DNA from: CAJXVY01 sp031580995
GTDB lineage: Bacteria > Actinomycetota > Actinomycetes > Actinomycetales > Microbacteriaceae
Assembly: GCA_031580995.1 (NCBI GenBank)
Contig: JAVLCC010000003.1
Coordinates: 60,316 to 124,315 of the forward strand
Direction of reading: 5' to 3'
Length of the DNA: 64,000 nucleotides
Positions 16,413 through 25,154 of this stretch are shown one piece after another. Both the position numbers and the translations under genes were made by a program. The notes beneath the pieces are model-generated. The model was not told the origin of the DNA. It was given only the letters and a program-made list of their open reading frames with translations, and ran no database searches. Each line of letters opens with the position of its first letter. Position 1 is the first letter of the stretch.

Positions 16413-18106
16413 TAGCTAACTCCTGCGCCTTCTTTCACGGCCTGCTTGGCCTCCGGTGAGGCGTATTCAGGGTGATTCATGTCAAACGCTGGAGATTCTG
16501 AACGAATCCTTGGGATTGAGTGGAAGTTATGCCTTGGAATTGGGCTCTCTGTTGCCCACTCCAGACTACGTCCATAACCCCATGGGTCTTTCAACTCCGT
16601 CTTCACTCCCCTACGGGTTGTTACCCAAACATTCCAGAAGAATGGAAGCATCGAAGCTGCCAAGATGATTGATCCGAAGGAAGAAAGAGTGTTCATCCAG
16701 GTGAAGCCATCTTCTGGTAGATAGGTTGCATACCTTCTAGGCATTCCCATAACTCCTAGCCAGTGCTGAACCAGGAAGGTTGTGTGGAAGCCAACAAACA
16801 ACACCCAGAAGTGAATCTTTCCAAGACGTTCGTTGAGCATCTTTCCAGTGAACTTCGGCCACCAGAAATAGAAACCTGCAAACATTGCAAACACCACTGT
16901 TCCAAACACCACATAGTGGAAGTGGGCAACTACGAAGTAGCTGTCAGATAAGTGGAAATCAAGTGCAGGACTTGCAAGGATGACTCCTGTCAAGCCTCCG
17001 AATACGAAGGTGACCAAGAACCCAAGTGACCAAAGCATTGGGGTCTCAAAGGTAATAGACCCTCGCCACATAGTTCCTATCCAGTTAAATATCTTCACAC
17101 CCGTCGGCACCGCAATCAGCATTGTGGTGAAGGCGAAGAATGGAAGAAGCACCTGTCCGGTGACGTACATGTGGTGGGCCCACACGGTCATTGAAAGCGC
17201 CGCAATTGCGATGGTTGCATAAACCAAGGTCTTATAACCAAATATTGGCTTGCGGCTAAAGACTGGGAAAATCTCAGAGACGATTCCGAAGAATGGAAGC
17301 GCGATGATGTAAACCTCTGGGTGTCCAAAGAACCAGAACAGGTGCTGCCACAAAAGCGCTCCACCGTTTTCTGGGTCAAAAATTTGAGCCCCGAAGCGAC
17401 GATCTGCACCGAGAGCAAACAAAGCGGCTGCAAGTGGTGGGAAACACATGATTACCAAGATTGAGGTCACAAGTGTGTTCCAGCTAAAGATTGGCATTCT
17501 CCACATGGTCATTCCAGGAGCTCGCATCACCAAAACTGTTGTGATGAAGTTCACGGCACCGAGGATTGTTCCAAATCCACCCATTGCCAGACCGAATACC
17601 CATAAATCTCCACCGATACCCGGCGAGAACGTTGTATTCGATAGCGGAGCATAGGCAAACCAACCGAAGCTAGCTGCTCCCTGTGGGGTGAAAAAGCCAG
17701 CAACCGCTATCAATCCACCGAAGGTGAAAATCCAGTAGGAAAGTGCGTTCAATCTAGGGAAGGCAACATCCGGTGCACCAATCTGTACCGGCATAATCAC
17801 GTTTGCAAACCCAGCAAACAAAGGTGTGGCGAAAAGCAGCAGCATTATTGTGCCGTGCATTGTGAATAGCTGGTTGTATTGCTCTTTAGTTTGAACAATT
17901 TCCAATCCCGGCAAAGCCAACTGAGCCCGGATAACCAGCGCCATTAGGCCACCGATTAGAAACCATATAAAGGTGGTAATCAGGTATAGGTAACCAATTT
18001 TCTTGTGATCGGTGGTAGTTATCCAATCAACAATTACCTGACCCTTAGTTTGCTTCCGAGTGGTTTGCGTACCTGAGGCTGGGCGGGGTTCGGTTATCGT
18101 AGCCAT
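16412..18106 (-). CDS. ctaD: cytochrome c oxidase subunit I CtaD
   Basis: Catalytic subunit of the aa3 oxidase, holding heme a and the heme a3-CuB centre. The 564 aa contain about twelve membrane segments. Diagnostic motifs are MHGTIM (low-spin heme His), WQHLFWFFGHPEVYI with the CuB His and the His-Tyr pair, VWAHHMYVTG with the two further CuB His ligands, and SYFVVAHFHYVVFG with the heme a3 and heme a His ligands. The start ATG 18106 follows GAGGATAG. Only four bases separate it from the ctaC stop. Confidence 0.97.
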   Translation of the reverse strand: MATITEPRPASGTQTTRKQTKGQVIVDWITTTDHKKIGYLYLITTFIWFLIGGLMALVIRAQLALPGLEIVQTKEQYNQLFTMHGTIMLLLFATPLFAGFANVIMPVQIGAPDVAFPRLNALSYWIFTFGGLIAVAGFFTPQGAASFGWFAYAPLSNTTFSPGIGGDLWVFGLAMGGFGTILGAVNFITTVLVMRAPGMTMWRMPIFSWNTLVTSILVIMCFPPLAAALFALGADRRFGAQIFDPENGGALLWQHLFWFFGHPEVYIIALPFFGIVSEIFPVFSRKPIFGYKTLVYATIAIAALSMTVWAHHMYVTGQVLLPFFAFTTMLIAVPTGVKIFNWIGTMWRGSITFETPMLWSLGFLVTFVFGGLTGVILASPALDFHLSDSYFVVAHFHYVVFGTVVFAMFAGFYFWWPKFTGKMLNERLGKIHFWVLFVGFHTTFLVQHWLGVMGMPRRYATYLPEDGFTWMNTLSSFGSIILAASMLPFFWNVWVTTRRGVKTELKDPWGYGRSLEWATESPIPRHNFHSIPRIRSESPAFDMNHPEYASPEAKQAVKEGAGVS

Positions 18107-18110
18107 TGCT

Positions 18111-18980
18111 CTATCCTCTTATCTCTGGGTTGTCACCAGGTAGATTCTGGTTTCTGTCTAAGTCAATTCCTAATTTTCCTGTTTGGCCTTTTGCAGCCAG
18201 AGCGGACATTTGCGCTTCATATTCGGCTTGCGAGACAACCTCAACATTGAAAAGCATCATTGAGTGAAACTCTCCGCAAAGCTCTGCACATTTACCTACA
18301 TAAGTTCCCTCTTTTTCAGGAATCACATACATGTGGTTCCAGCGACCAGGGAACATGTCTTTTTTGTATAAAAACTCAACTACCCAGAAAGAGTGAATGA
18401 CATCTCTCGCGGTTAGGTCAATTTGGACTTTCTGGCCAACTGGCAAATAAAGCGTTGGCAAGTCATCGAAGTTACCAGTCTCAGTGGTTCCGTCATACTG
18501 AGCCTGAATGCCAGTCTCATAGACATTTGAATCTACGTAGTTGAAATCCCAGCTCCATTGCTTACCAATTGCCTCGATAGTTACATCCGGTTCTTCAAAT
18601 TCTGCCTCAATGGCCGCCATGTCCCTTGCTGTGAATGCGAAAAAGCCCACCACCAAAATAAGCGGGATAACTGTAAATAAAGTTTCTAGCGGCATGTTGT
18701 AGCGAAGCTGCTGGGGCATTGCGGTTTCGCCCTTGCGACGCCTGTAGACGATAATCGCCCAGGCCATCAGACCCCAAGCAATAGCACCAACAATTAGCAG
18801 CACTATCCAACTAGTCGTCCACAAACCAGTGATTCGATCGGTTTGGTTTGTAATACCGGGCTCACCAGGAAGCCAACCACGCTGTACTTCGGCACTACAG
18901 CCGGTGAGCACCATGGCTAAAGCGCTGGCAGATGCCACCGCAGTTATCAGGCGTCGATTTAGCAAAATCGCCCTTTCCAT
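18111..18980 (-). CDS. ctaC: cytochrome c oxidase subunit II CtaC, lipoprotein type
   Basis: Subunit II with the CuA centre that accepts electrons from QcrC. The 289 aa have a signal sequence ending in a lipobox-like LTGC (Cys about residue 28), two membrane helices (about 54-76 and 97-118) and a C-terminal cupredoxin domain with the CuA motif CAELCGEFHSMM near residues 228-239 and the upstream His of VIHSFWV. ATG 18980 has no clear ribosome-binding site; a TTG at 18965 behind AAAGGG is an alternative start that keeps the signal peptide. The gene is preceded by a TAGAAT -10 and by the terminator of erpA. Confidence 0.95.
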   Translation of the reverse strand: MERAILLNRRLITAVASASALAMVLTGCSAEVQRGWLPGEPGITNQTDRITGLWTTSWIVLLIVGAIAWGLMAWAIIVYRRRKGETAMPQQLRYNMPLETLFTVIPLILVVGFFAFTARDMAAIEAEFEEPDVTIEAIGKQWSWDFNYVDSNVYETGIQAQYDGTTETGNFDDLPTLYLPVGQKVQIDLTARDVIHSFWVVEFLYKKDMFPGRWNHMYVIPEKEGTYVGKCAELCGEFHSMMLFNVEVVSQAEYEAQMSALAAKGQTGKLGIDLDRNQNLPGDNPEIRG

Positions 18981-18997
18981 TCGACAGACTTGTCATA

Positions 18998-19003
18998 ATT
19001 CTA
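18998..19003 (-). promoter_or_regulatory. -10 box for the ctaC-ctaD-ctaF operon
   Basis: TAGAAT on the - strand lies 17 nt before ATG 18980, just downstream of the erpA terminator T-run. Transcription should start about 10 nt before the ATG, or about 25 nt before the alternative TTG. Confidence 0.45.
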
Positions 19004-19007
19004 AAAC

Positions 19008-19038
19008 AAAAAACCCCTTCACGTTGACCGTGAAGGGG
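19008..19038 (-). terminator. intrinsic terminator after erpA
   Basis: A 10-bp stem (19014-19023 with 19029-19038, CCCCTTCACG arms) and 5-nt loop, followed on the - strand by six T. It separates erpA from the ctaC promoter. Confidence 0.88.
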
Positions 19039-19053
19039 GTTTTCAGAGTACTT

Positions 19054-19398
19054 TTAGCTAAATGAGTCACCGCATGCGCAAGAATCACTCGCATTTGGGT
19101 TATCAATAGTGAAACCTTGCTTTTGGATGGTGTCTTCGAAGTCGATTGTGGCTCCATCCAAGTAAGGAACGCTCATAGGGTCAACGATTACCTCTACTCC
19201 GCCAAATTCTGCCACTGCATCGTCTTCGGTGATTCGTTCATCGAAGAACAGCTGGTAAATCAAACCTGAGCATCCTCCAGGTTCAACCGCAATTCTGAGC
19301 CTTAGATCATCTCTTCCTTCGGCTTCCAACAAGGCTTTCACCTTTGTTGCAGCCACATCACTTAGTTTCGCACCGTGAGTTGCAATTGCTTGAGACAT
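19054..19398 (-). CDS. erpA: A-type iron-sulfur cluster insertion protein ErpA
   Basis: HesB/IscA-family carrier of 114 aa that delivers iron-sulfur clusters to apoproteins. The three ligand Cys are present: C43 in PGGCSG, and C107 and C109 in the C-terminal SCACG motif. The start is set at ATG 19398 because GGAGG lies 4 nt upstream; the frame extends to 19431 without a ribosome-binding site. The genes next to it encode bcc-aa3 oxidase subunits, and the Rieske protein QcrA is a plausible target, though the same neighbourhood occurs widely in actinobacteria. A strong terminator follows. Confidence 0.93.
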   Translation of the reverse strand: MSQAIATHGAKLSDVAATKVKALLEAEGRDDLRLRIAVEPGGCSGLIYQLFFDERITEDDAVAEFGGVEVIVDPMSVPYLDGATIDFEDTIQKQGFTIDNPNASDSCACGDSFS

Positions 19399-19420
19399 TG
19401 AACCTCCTAAATCCATAGCC

Positions 19421-20812
19421 TTATTCTGCATGAATTCTATTCGCTTGTAAAAGTATTAACCCGTGAGTTTGAATTGTCTTCCTGAAAGTTGGTAAATGTT
19501 GTGACTCATTTGGCGAATGTGCTCTCGCATCCGGATCCTCAACACCCGTGACTAACACCTCGGCATCTGGAAATTGGTTTCCAAATTCGGCAATAAACGG
19601 AATCGACCCACCAACTCCCATATCCACCGCTGGACGCTCATAAGCCGCCTGCATGGCATCTTTGGCGAGATTTGTAGCCCAAGATTCTCGAGCTAGGTAG
19701 GGGCTTCCAGTCTCTGTTTCAAAGAATTCGATTTTGGATCCAAATGGGGCATTTTCCAGTATGTGATTTTTTATCGCCTGCAGGGCAGACATCGGCTCAT
19801 CATTGGGTGCTATCCGGGCACTAATTTTGCACCTGCTACTTGCCTGCAGGGTGTTAGAGCTTTCTGAAACCTTTGGGTTGTCAATCCCGATGACAGTAAT
19901 GGATGGTTGATACCAGCTTCTGTCGACCAAACCGCCTTTTCCTATCAGTTCAACTCCATCCAAGACCCCAGACTGCGAACGGATAAAATCCTCAGCAACA
20001 TCAATGTTGGATTCCGGCATGGATTTCAATCCATCGACTGCCACCGAACCATCTTCGTTATGAAGTGTTGCCAGCAATTTCGTCATCGCCAGCATTGAAT
20101 CAGGAACCACTCCCCCAAAAACTCCTGAATGCAGTGGATGATCAAGTGTTGAGACGGAGAATTCCAAGCTCACAAGGCCACGAAGAGAAGAGGTCAGAGC
20201 AGGGGTGTCCAGTTCAAAATTGCCGCTATCTGCAACCACAATCAAATCTGCGGTTAGCTTTTCTCTGTTGGCTTTCAAAAAAGAGACAAAATTGGGAGAA
20301 CCTATTTCTTCTTCGCCTTCAATGAAAACCGTTACACCAACATTAATCTCTTCATTACTGTCTCTTAGAATCTCGCAGGCTGCAAGGTGAGTTATTACAC
20401 CTGCCTTGTCATCGCTGGCTCCTCTGCCAAACAGTCTGTCCTCAATCACGGTTGGCTCAAACGGTTCTGTCTTCCACTGATCTAAGTCTCCAGCTGGCTG
20501 AATATCGTGATGAGCGTATAAAAGCACCTGCGGATAACCTGGCTTTGCTTCCCTTCTGGCGATAATTGCGGGTGTTCCATCGGGGGCTGATTGGATGATT
20601 TCTACAGTCTCGAAAATTTCAGTGGAGTAAAAAAGATGCTTAATGGTCTCTGCAGATTCATTCAGAGGAGTTTGGTCAACTCCAGGCCAGGCAAGCGAGC
20701 GAATTTTTACCAATTGCATCAATTGATTTAGCTTTGAATCAAAGTTATTTTCAGTCCAAGACTTGACTGATTCGATGAGATGCGGGCTCAGGCTCTGATA
20801 ATTGAAACTCAT
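19421..20812 (-). CDS. M20-family metallopeptidase (dipeptidase-like)
   Basis: Cytoplasmic M20 zinc peptidase of 463 aa, resembling dipeptidases such as PepV or carnosinase-like enzymes. The di-zinc site is visible: YAHHDIQPAG near residue 98 with the first His and Asp, GRGASDDKAG near 130 with the bridging Asp, EGEEEIGS near 164 with the catalytic and metal Glu, and ADSGNFE near 195. A dimerisation lid domain follows from about residue 210, and the last metal His should be in A-H-S-P-N-E-S. Start ATG 20812 has TAGATT 6 nt upstream and no ribosome-binding site. Divergent from the DUF3043 gene. Specificity cannot be read. Confidence 0.88.
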   Translation of the reverse strand: MSFNYQSLSPHLIESVKSWTENNFDSKLNQLMQLVKIRSLAWPGVDQTPLNESAETIKHLFYSTEIFETVEIIQSAPDGTPAIIARREAKPGYPQVLLYAHHDIQPAGDLDQWKTEPFEPTVIEDRLFGRGASDDKAGVITHLAACEILRDSNEEINVGVTVFIEGEEEIGSPNFVSFLKANREKLTADLIVVADSGNFELDTPALTSSLRGLVSLEFSVSTLDHPLHSGVFGGVVPDSMLAMTKLLATLHNEDGSVAVDGLKSMPESNIDVAEDFIRSQSGVLDGVELIGKGGLVDRSWYQPSITVIGIDNPKVSESSNTLQASSRCKISARIAPNDEPMSALQAIKNHILENAPFGSKIEFFETETGSPYLARESWATNLAKDAMQAAYERPAVDMGVGGSIPFIAEFGNQFPDAEVLVTGVEDPDARAHSPNESQHLPTFRKTIQTHGLILLQANRIHAE

Positions 20813-20817
20813 GAGAG

Positions 20818-20823
20818 TAATCT
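20818..20823 (+). promoter_or_regulatory. -10 box for the DUF3043 gene, overlapping the opposing -10
   Basis: TAATCT on the + strand occupies almost the same bases as TAGATT on the - strand. A start site near 20830 would give a short leader containing the AGCGAGG ribosome-binding site for TTG 20847. Confidence 0.4.
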
Positions 20824-20824
20824 A
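20819..20824 (-). promoter_or_regulatory. -10 box for leaderless M20 peptidase transcript
   Basis: TAGATT on the - strand ends 6 nt before ATG 20812. Together with the + strand TAATCT it forms a near-symmetric bidirectional -10. Confidence 0.5.
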
Positions 20825-20846
20825 GTTGCAGTTAGCGAGGATTATT

Positions 20847-21380
20847 TTGGAAGAAAAAGAGAATGCCGCAGGTAAAGGAAGACCCACCCCATCACGCAAA
20901 GAGCAAGAAAAACTCAGGAAAAAGCCTCTGGTTGGCGATAAAAGCAAAGAAGCCAAGCGAATCGAAAAAGAGAGAGTAAGAGAACAGCGTGCCAAAATCC
21001 GCGAAGGAATGATGAGCGGAGATGAGCGCTATCTGACCAGCAGAGACCGGGGCCCTCAGAGAAAACTCGTGAGAGACCTGGTTGACACTCGATTCACAAC
21101 TGGGGAGTTGGTCTTACCCGCACTGGTGGTTGTGGTTTTAGTAACCTTTGTCGACTCGGTAGAGGTTCAGTTTTATGCCCTGGTTGCCATGTGGGCGCTG
21201 TTTTTAGCTGTTGCTTTTGATGCATTCATGCATGGAATACGAGTAAAAAGGCGACTGACTGAACGATTTGGTGCAGACAAGGTTGAAAAAGGTGTTCGCT
21301 GGTATGCAGCCATGCGCTCAATTCAAATGCGTTCACTGCGAATACCAAAACCACAGGTCAAACGAGGAGAGAAAATTTAG
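20847..21380 (+). CDS. DUF3043 membrane protein
   Basis: Actinobacteria-specific protein of 177 aa, unknown function, matching the DUF3043 pattern. The N-terminal half is strongly charged (many Lys, Glu and Arg) and carries the conserved GRPTPSRKEQE segment and the REGMMSGDERYLTSRDRGPQRKLVRD type region, which I recognise from this family. Two membrane segments follow (about residues 88-108 and 112-132), then a basic C-terminus with KRRLTERFG. I chose TTG 20847 because AGCGAGG lies 6 nt upstream; a TTG at 20826 is in frame. The next gene starts on the base after its stop. Confidence 0.7.
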   Translation: MEEKENAAGKGRPTPSRKEQEKLRKKPLVGDKSKEAKRIEKERVREQRAKIREGMMSGDERYLTSRDRGPQRKLVRDLVDTRFTTGELVLPALVVVVLVTFVDSVEVQFYALVAMWALFLAVAFDAFMHGIRVKRRLTERFGADKVEKGVRWYAAMRSIQMRSLRIPKPQVKRGEKI

Positions 21381-22382
21381 ATGCAATACAGCTATCTCGG
21401 CAACAGTGGCTTCAAAGTTTCAAGACTGATTTATGGAAACTGGCTCACCCACGCCAGTCAAGTCGCTAACGAAGAAGCGATTAGAACTGTTCACGCGAGC
21501 CTTGATGGAGGCATAACCACATTTGACACCGCCGATGTTTATGCAAACCAAGCTGCCGAAGAGGTTTTAGGCGATGCCCTCAGTGGACAACGCAGAGAAG
21601 GTTTAGAAATACTCACCAAGGTCTACTGGCCGGTGAGCGAGAGAATGCCAAATGATCATGGTTTATCCAGAAAACACATCATGGAATCCATAAACGGGTC
21701 ACTGAGGCGCCTGAGAACTGACTACGTTGATTTGTATCAAGCACATCGCTATGACTATGAAACCCCGTTGGAAGAAACCATGCAGGCATTTGCCGACATA
21801 GTTCGATCGGGTAAGGCTTTATACATTGGCGTCAGCGAATGGACGGCAGAGCAGATTGAGGCTGCTGCAAAATTAGCTAAACAGATGAATTTTCAACTCA
21901 TCAGCTCCCAGCCACAATATTCAATGTTGTGGCGAGTAATTGAGAAAAAAGTGATTCCAGCCAGTCAAAAACACGGCCTCAGTCAAATAGTTTGGTCGCC
22001 AATGGCGGGAGGGGTTCTCACTGGTAAATACCTACCTGGTGTTTCACCAGCCGAGGGCACCCGAGCAAGTGATCCAGAAACGGCACGCTTTATGGAAAAG
22101 TTCATGACTGATGTGACTCTCGCAAGAGTTCAGAAACTAAAGTCTCTGGCTGAGGAAATTGGAATAACCATGCCTCAGTTCGCTCTAGCTTGGACATTAC
22201 AGAATAAAAATGTGTCTTCAGCTATTGTCGGCGCCAGAACCCCGGAGCAGATAAAGTCCAATCTGGGGGCCGATGAAATTGAAATTCCATCAGATGTGAT
22301 GAAAAAAGTGGATGAGATATTGGGTGATTCAATCGTCAATGATCCATCACTGACTAACTCTCCGCCGGAGAGATTGGTCTAA
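21381..22382 (+). CDS. aldo/keto reductase, Kv-beta-like
   Basis: NADPH-dependent aldo/keto reductase of 333 aa, closest in pattern to the potassium-channel beta-subunit-like AKR6 group. The catalytic tetrad is visible: Asp and Tyr in FDTADVYANQ (about 49-58), Lys in LEILTKVYW (about 76-84) and His in LYQAHRYD (about 119-126). The NADP-binding motifs S-A-I-V-G-A-R-T-P-E-Q and the W-S-P-M-A-G-G-V-L-T-G-K-Y loop are present. ATG 21381 follows the DUF3043 stop directly, with GGAGAG inside that gene as ribosome-binding site. The stop overlaps pyrD's stop by 4 bp (CTAA). Physiological substrate unknown. Confidence 0.88.
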   Translation: MQYSYLGNSGFKVSRLIYGNWLTHASQVANEEAIRTVHASLDGGITTFDTADVYANQAAEEVLGDALSGQRREGLEILTKVYWPVSERMPNDHGLSRKHIMESINGSLRRLRTDYVDLYQAHRYDYETPLEETMQAFADIVRSGKALYIGVSEWTAEQIEAAAKLAKQMNFQLISSQPQYSMLWRVIEKKVIPASQKHGLSQIVWSPMAGGVLTGKYLPGVSPAEGTRASDPETARFMEKFMTDVTLARVQKLKSLAEEIGITMPQFALAWTLQNKNVSSAIVGARTPEQIKSNLGADEIEIPSDVMKKVDEILGDSIVNDPSLTNSPPERLV

Positions 22383-23368
22383 GACTTTCTTTGAATGCGC
22401 TTTGGCCAAAAAGGCCCCCCATAAACGAAGCCTGTGTAAACCTGAACCAAATCTGCCCCTAGGTCGAGCCTTTTCTGAATCTCTTCACTGGTTTCAATTC
22501 CCCCGACTGAAATAAGTGTCTTATCTGCCAGTCTTTCTCTGAGCAAGCTGATTAGACCCCTTGCCCTTGATGCCAGAACTGGGCCCGAAAGCCCCCCTGC
22601 TTGATTCAATTCAGAGGGCTTAGCACTAACTCCAGAGCGAGAAATTGTTGTGTTTGCTGCAATCACTCCAGCCAAATCATGTTCTAGCACTAAATCGGCA
22701 ATCCTAAGTGCATCAACGTCTGCTAAATCGGGAGCAATTTTCACCAAAAGCGGTGTCGAACCAATCTCTTCTTTCACCGCTCGAATGATGCCGTCCAAAG
22801 CCTCAGTTTCTTGAAGCTCCCGAAGGCCGGGAGTGTTTGGGCTAGAGACGTTTATGACAAAATAATCCCCTAATCCGGCGAGTTCCTTTGCACTAAAGGC
22901 GTAATCTTCAGAGGCCCTCTCCAGCTCTGTAATTTTTGATTTTCCAATGTTGATGCCAATCACTGGAAGCTCGGCATTTGATTCACGAAGTTTTCTCAAC
23001 CTTTTTGCTAAAGCCTTCGCACCGCGGTTATTAAAGCCCATGCGATTGATCAGCGCCCTGTCTTTTACTAACCGGAACATTCTTGGTTTTGGGTTTCCAG
23101 GTTGAGCCAAGGCAGTGACAGTTCCAACCTCAACATGACCAAATCCCAGCGCGTAAAGCTCTCTTATAAGCTCTCCGTTTTTATCAAATCCTGCTGCCAT
23201 TCCCAGTGGTCCATTGAAATCTAGCCCCATTGCAGAGACGTCGTTGAGCTTCGCGGGTTTTATCAATCCCAGCCTGAATAAAATCTTGATGGCCAAAACC
23301 CCAAGAGAGTGAGCAAACTCAGGATTCAGCCTTTTTAGAAATACACCGAATAGGAATTTATAAATCAC
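22379..23368 (-). CDS. pyrD: dihydroorotate dehydrogenase (quinone), class 2
   Basis: Fourth step of pyrimidine synthesis: FMN-dependent oxidation of dihydroorotate with electrons passed to the quinone pool. The 329 aa start with the amphipathic N-terminal helix of class 2 enzymes (about residues 1-35) that docks on the membrane. Motifs: AAGFDKNGE near 58-66, MGFNNRGA near 109-116, INVSSPNTPGLR near 172-183 with the catalytic Ser, IKVA-type VKIAPDL near 213 and G-G-I-E-T-S-E-E near 287. Its GTG start overlaps the nrdR stop by 4 bp. It is the last gene of hisD-nrdR-pyrD. Confidence 0.95.
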   Translation of the reverse strand: MIYKFLFGVFLKRLNPEFAHSLGVLAIKILFRLGLIKPAKLNDVSAMGLDFNGPLGMAAGFDKNGELIRELYALGFGHVEVGTVTALAQPGNPKPRMFRLVKDRALINRMGFNNRGAKALAKRLRKLRESNAELPVIGINIGKSKITELERASEDYAFSAKELAGLGDYFVINVSSPNTPGLRELQETEALDGIIRAVKEEIGSTPLLVKIAPDLADVDALRIADLVLEHDLAGVIAANTTISRSGVSAKPSELNQAGGLSGPVLASRARGLISLLRERLADKTLISVGGIETSEEIQKRLDLGADLVQVYTGFVYGGPFWPKRIQRKS

Positions 23369-23808
23369 TGTTCCCTCAGATCGTCAATTGCCTTTTCAAA
23401 ATCTCCTAATGTGTCCCAAGCCTGATAAACACTTGCAAACCTCATGTATGCAACCTGGTCTAGCTGCCTCAGCGGTTCTAGAATTGCCAGACCAATCTCA
23501 TGAGCTTCAATGTTTGCAGAGCCGGATTGTCTTAGGTTTTCCTCAACAGTTTGCGCAAGCTTAGCCAAATCGCCATCTGTGACAGGTCTTCCCTGACAGG
23601 CTTTTCTAACTCCTGAAACAATCTTGTCCCTGCTAAATGGCTCAACCACTCCGGAGCGCTTTGTGACCATCAGGCTAGCGGTCTCAATTGTCGTAAAGCG
23701 CTTTCCGCATTCAGGACATTGGCGACGTCTTCTGATGCTACTTCCGTCATCACTAGTTCTGGAATCGGTTACCTTCGAATCCTCGTGCCTACAGAAAGGA
23801 CAGTGCAT
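23365..23808 (-). CDS. nrdR: transcriptional repressor NrdR
   Basis: Zinc-finger and ATP-cone regulator of ribonucleotide reductase genes, 147 aa. The N-terminal zinc ribbon has CPFC at residues 3-6 and CPEC near 34-37, with the conserved SRTSDDGSSIRRRRQC segment between. The ATP-cone (about residues 50-140) contains VTKRSGVVEPFSRDKI and the A-Y-M-R-F-A-S-V-Y motif. ATG 23808 directly follows the hisD stop. No nrd genes are nearby, so NrdR must act in trans. I did not find a clear NrdR box upstream of this operon. Confidence 0.96.
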   Translation of the reverse strand: MHCPFCRHEDSKVTDSRTSDDGSSIRRRRQCPECGKRFTTIETASLMVTKRSGVVEPFSRDKIVSGVRKACQGRPVTDGDLAKLAQTVEENLRQSGSANIEAHEIGLAILEPLRQLDQVAYMRFASVYQAWDTLGDFEKAIDDLREQ

Positions 23809-25104
23809 TTAGTCATCCCTTCTTGCGCTAATCGCCTCGCCGTGAGCTGGTAAGCCCTCTGCGTTACTAAAGCTGAGTAGTTTTTGTTCTAACTCCAGTA
23901 AATCACTCTTTGAATAATCAACCACCTGCTGGGCTCTTAGAAAACTAAGGACTCCTAACCCCGAAGTGTGCTTTCCCTGACCACCAGTTGGCAACACGTG
24001 ATTTGACCCAGCCATGTAATCTCCAAGACTCACAGGCGAATATGCGCCTATAAACAAAGCTCCGGCGTTGGTTATCTGGTTAGCAAATTTTTCATTATCT
24101 GCTAACTGCAAGCTCAAGTGCTCAGCCGCATACTCATTGGCTGCAGTAATCATCGATTGCTCCGATTCCACCACCAAAATCAGCGACTGCGGACCAGTCA
24201 AACTTGTTCCCGCTCGCTCAGAATTCATGGTCAAAATTAGAGTTTTTTCAAGTTCTTGATCTACCCTCTCGGCTAGCTTCAAGGAATTGGTTACCAACAC
24301 ACATGCAGCGTTTTCATCATGCTCTGCCTGACTCAAAAGATCTGCAGCCACGTGAGATGGATTTGCTGTCTCATCCGCCAGAATCATTATTTCTGTTGGT
24401 CCAGCCTCACTGTCTATGCCTATCAATCCCCGAAGAGATCTTTTGGCAGCTGCCAAATAAATGTTGCCAGGGCCGGTGAACATGCGAAAGGGCTGCATTT
24501 GAAGAGATTCAATTCCCAATGCGGCCGCTGCCACAGCACCAACTCCGCCAATCGAATAGACCTCTTCAATTCCCAAAAGCTTTGCCGATGCTAAAACCTC
24601 TTTGGCGGGCAACCCATTTTCTTGGGCTGGCGAGAACAAACCAATTCTTTTTACTCCGGCCACCTGAGCGGGTACAGCGTTCATAATCACACTCGATGGA
24701 TAAACCGCTTTCCCTCCCGGGGCATAGATCGCTACAGAGTCAACTGGTGAGTAGCGCTGGGTAACTTTTGAGCCAGATCCAAACACGGTGCTCACCTGCT
24801 TGGGCAGGGAATCTTTACTGCTGGCACGCAGCCTGCTAATCGATTCCCTCATGGCCTCCAATAAGGTTTCGTCGATTCCCTCAAGAGCTTCCTCGAGATG
24901 ATTTTGTGAAACTTTAAGAATTGGGTTTTTCACCCCATCGAATTGCTCAACCTGTCTTTGAATGGCACGTTCGCCGTGCTCTGAAACTTCTTCAATCAGC
25001 GTGTTTACGGTGTCCATGACCGATTCAATTGTCTGCTCTGCACGAATTAGAATCCGATTCACATCCGCAGGTTTTAGCTGTTCGCTGATTTCTACGATTC
25101 GCAA
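23809..25104 (-). CDS. hisD: histidinol dehydrogenase HisD
   Basis: Last two steps of histidine synthesis, oxidising L-histidinol to histidine with NAD. The 431 aa match the family length. Motifs visible: YAPGGKAVYPSSVIMNA near 130-146, the signature I-D-S-E-A-G-P-T-E-I-M-I-L-A-D near 230, and the zinc and catalytic residues in QAEHDENA near 256 and A-E-H-L-S-L-Q near 322. TTG 25104 is the start, preceded by AAAGG. It heads hisD-nrdR-pyrD; the other his genes are elsewhere. Confidence 0.96.
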   Translation of the reverse strand: MRIVEISEQLKPADVNRILIRAEQTIESVMDTVNTLIEEVSEHGERAIQRQVEQFDGVKNPILKVSQNHLEEALEGIDETLLEAMRESISRLRASSKDSLPKQVSTVFGSGSKVTQRYSPVDSVAIYAPGGKAVYPSSVIMNAVPAQVAGVKRIGLFSPAQENGLPAKEVLASAKLLGIEEVYSIGGVGAVAAAALGIESLQMQPFRMFTGPGNIYLAAAKRSLRGLIGIDSEAGPTEIMILADETANPSHVAADLLSQAEHDENAACVLVTNSLKLAERVDQELEKTLILTMNSERAGTSLTGPQSLILVVESEQSMITAANEYAAEHLSLQLADNEKFANQITNAGALFIGAYSPVSLGDYMAGSNHVLPTGGQGKHTSGLGVLSFLRAQQVVDYSKSDLLELEQKLLSFSNAEGLPAHGEAISARRDD

Positions 25105-25141
25105 TCTTTACCTTTCTTGCATTTCGCCGTTTCCAATCCCT

Positions 25142-25147
25142 TAACCT
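25142..25147 (+). promoter_or_regulatory. -10 box for leaderless flavin reductase transcript
   Basis: TAACCT ends 7 nt before ATG 25155, inside the 50-bp divergent gap with hisD. There is no Shine-Dalgarno between it and the start. Confidence 0.5.
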
Positions 25148-25154
25148 TATACGG

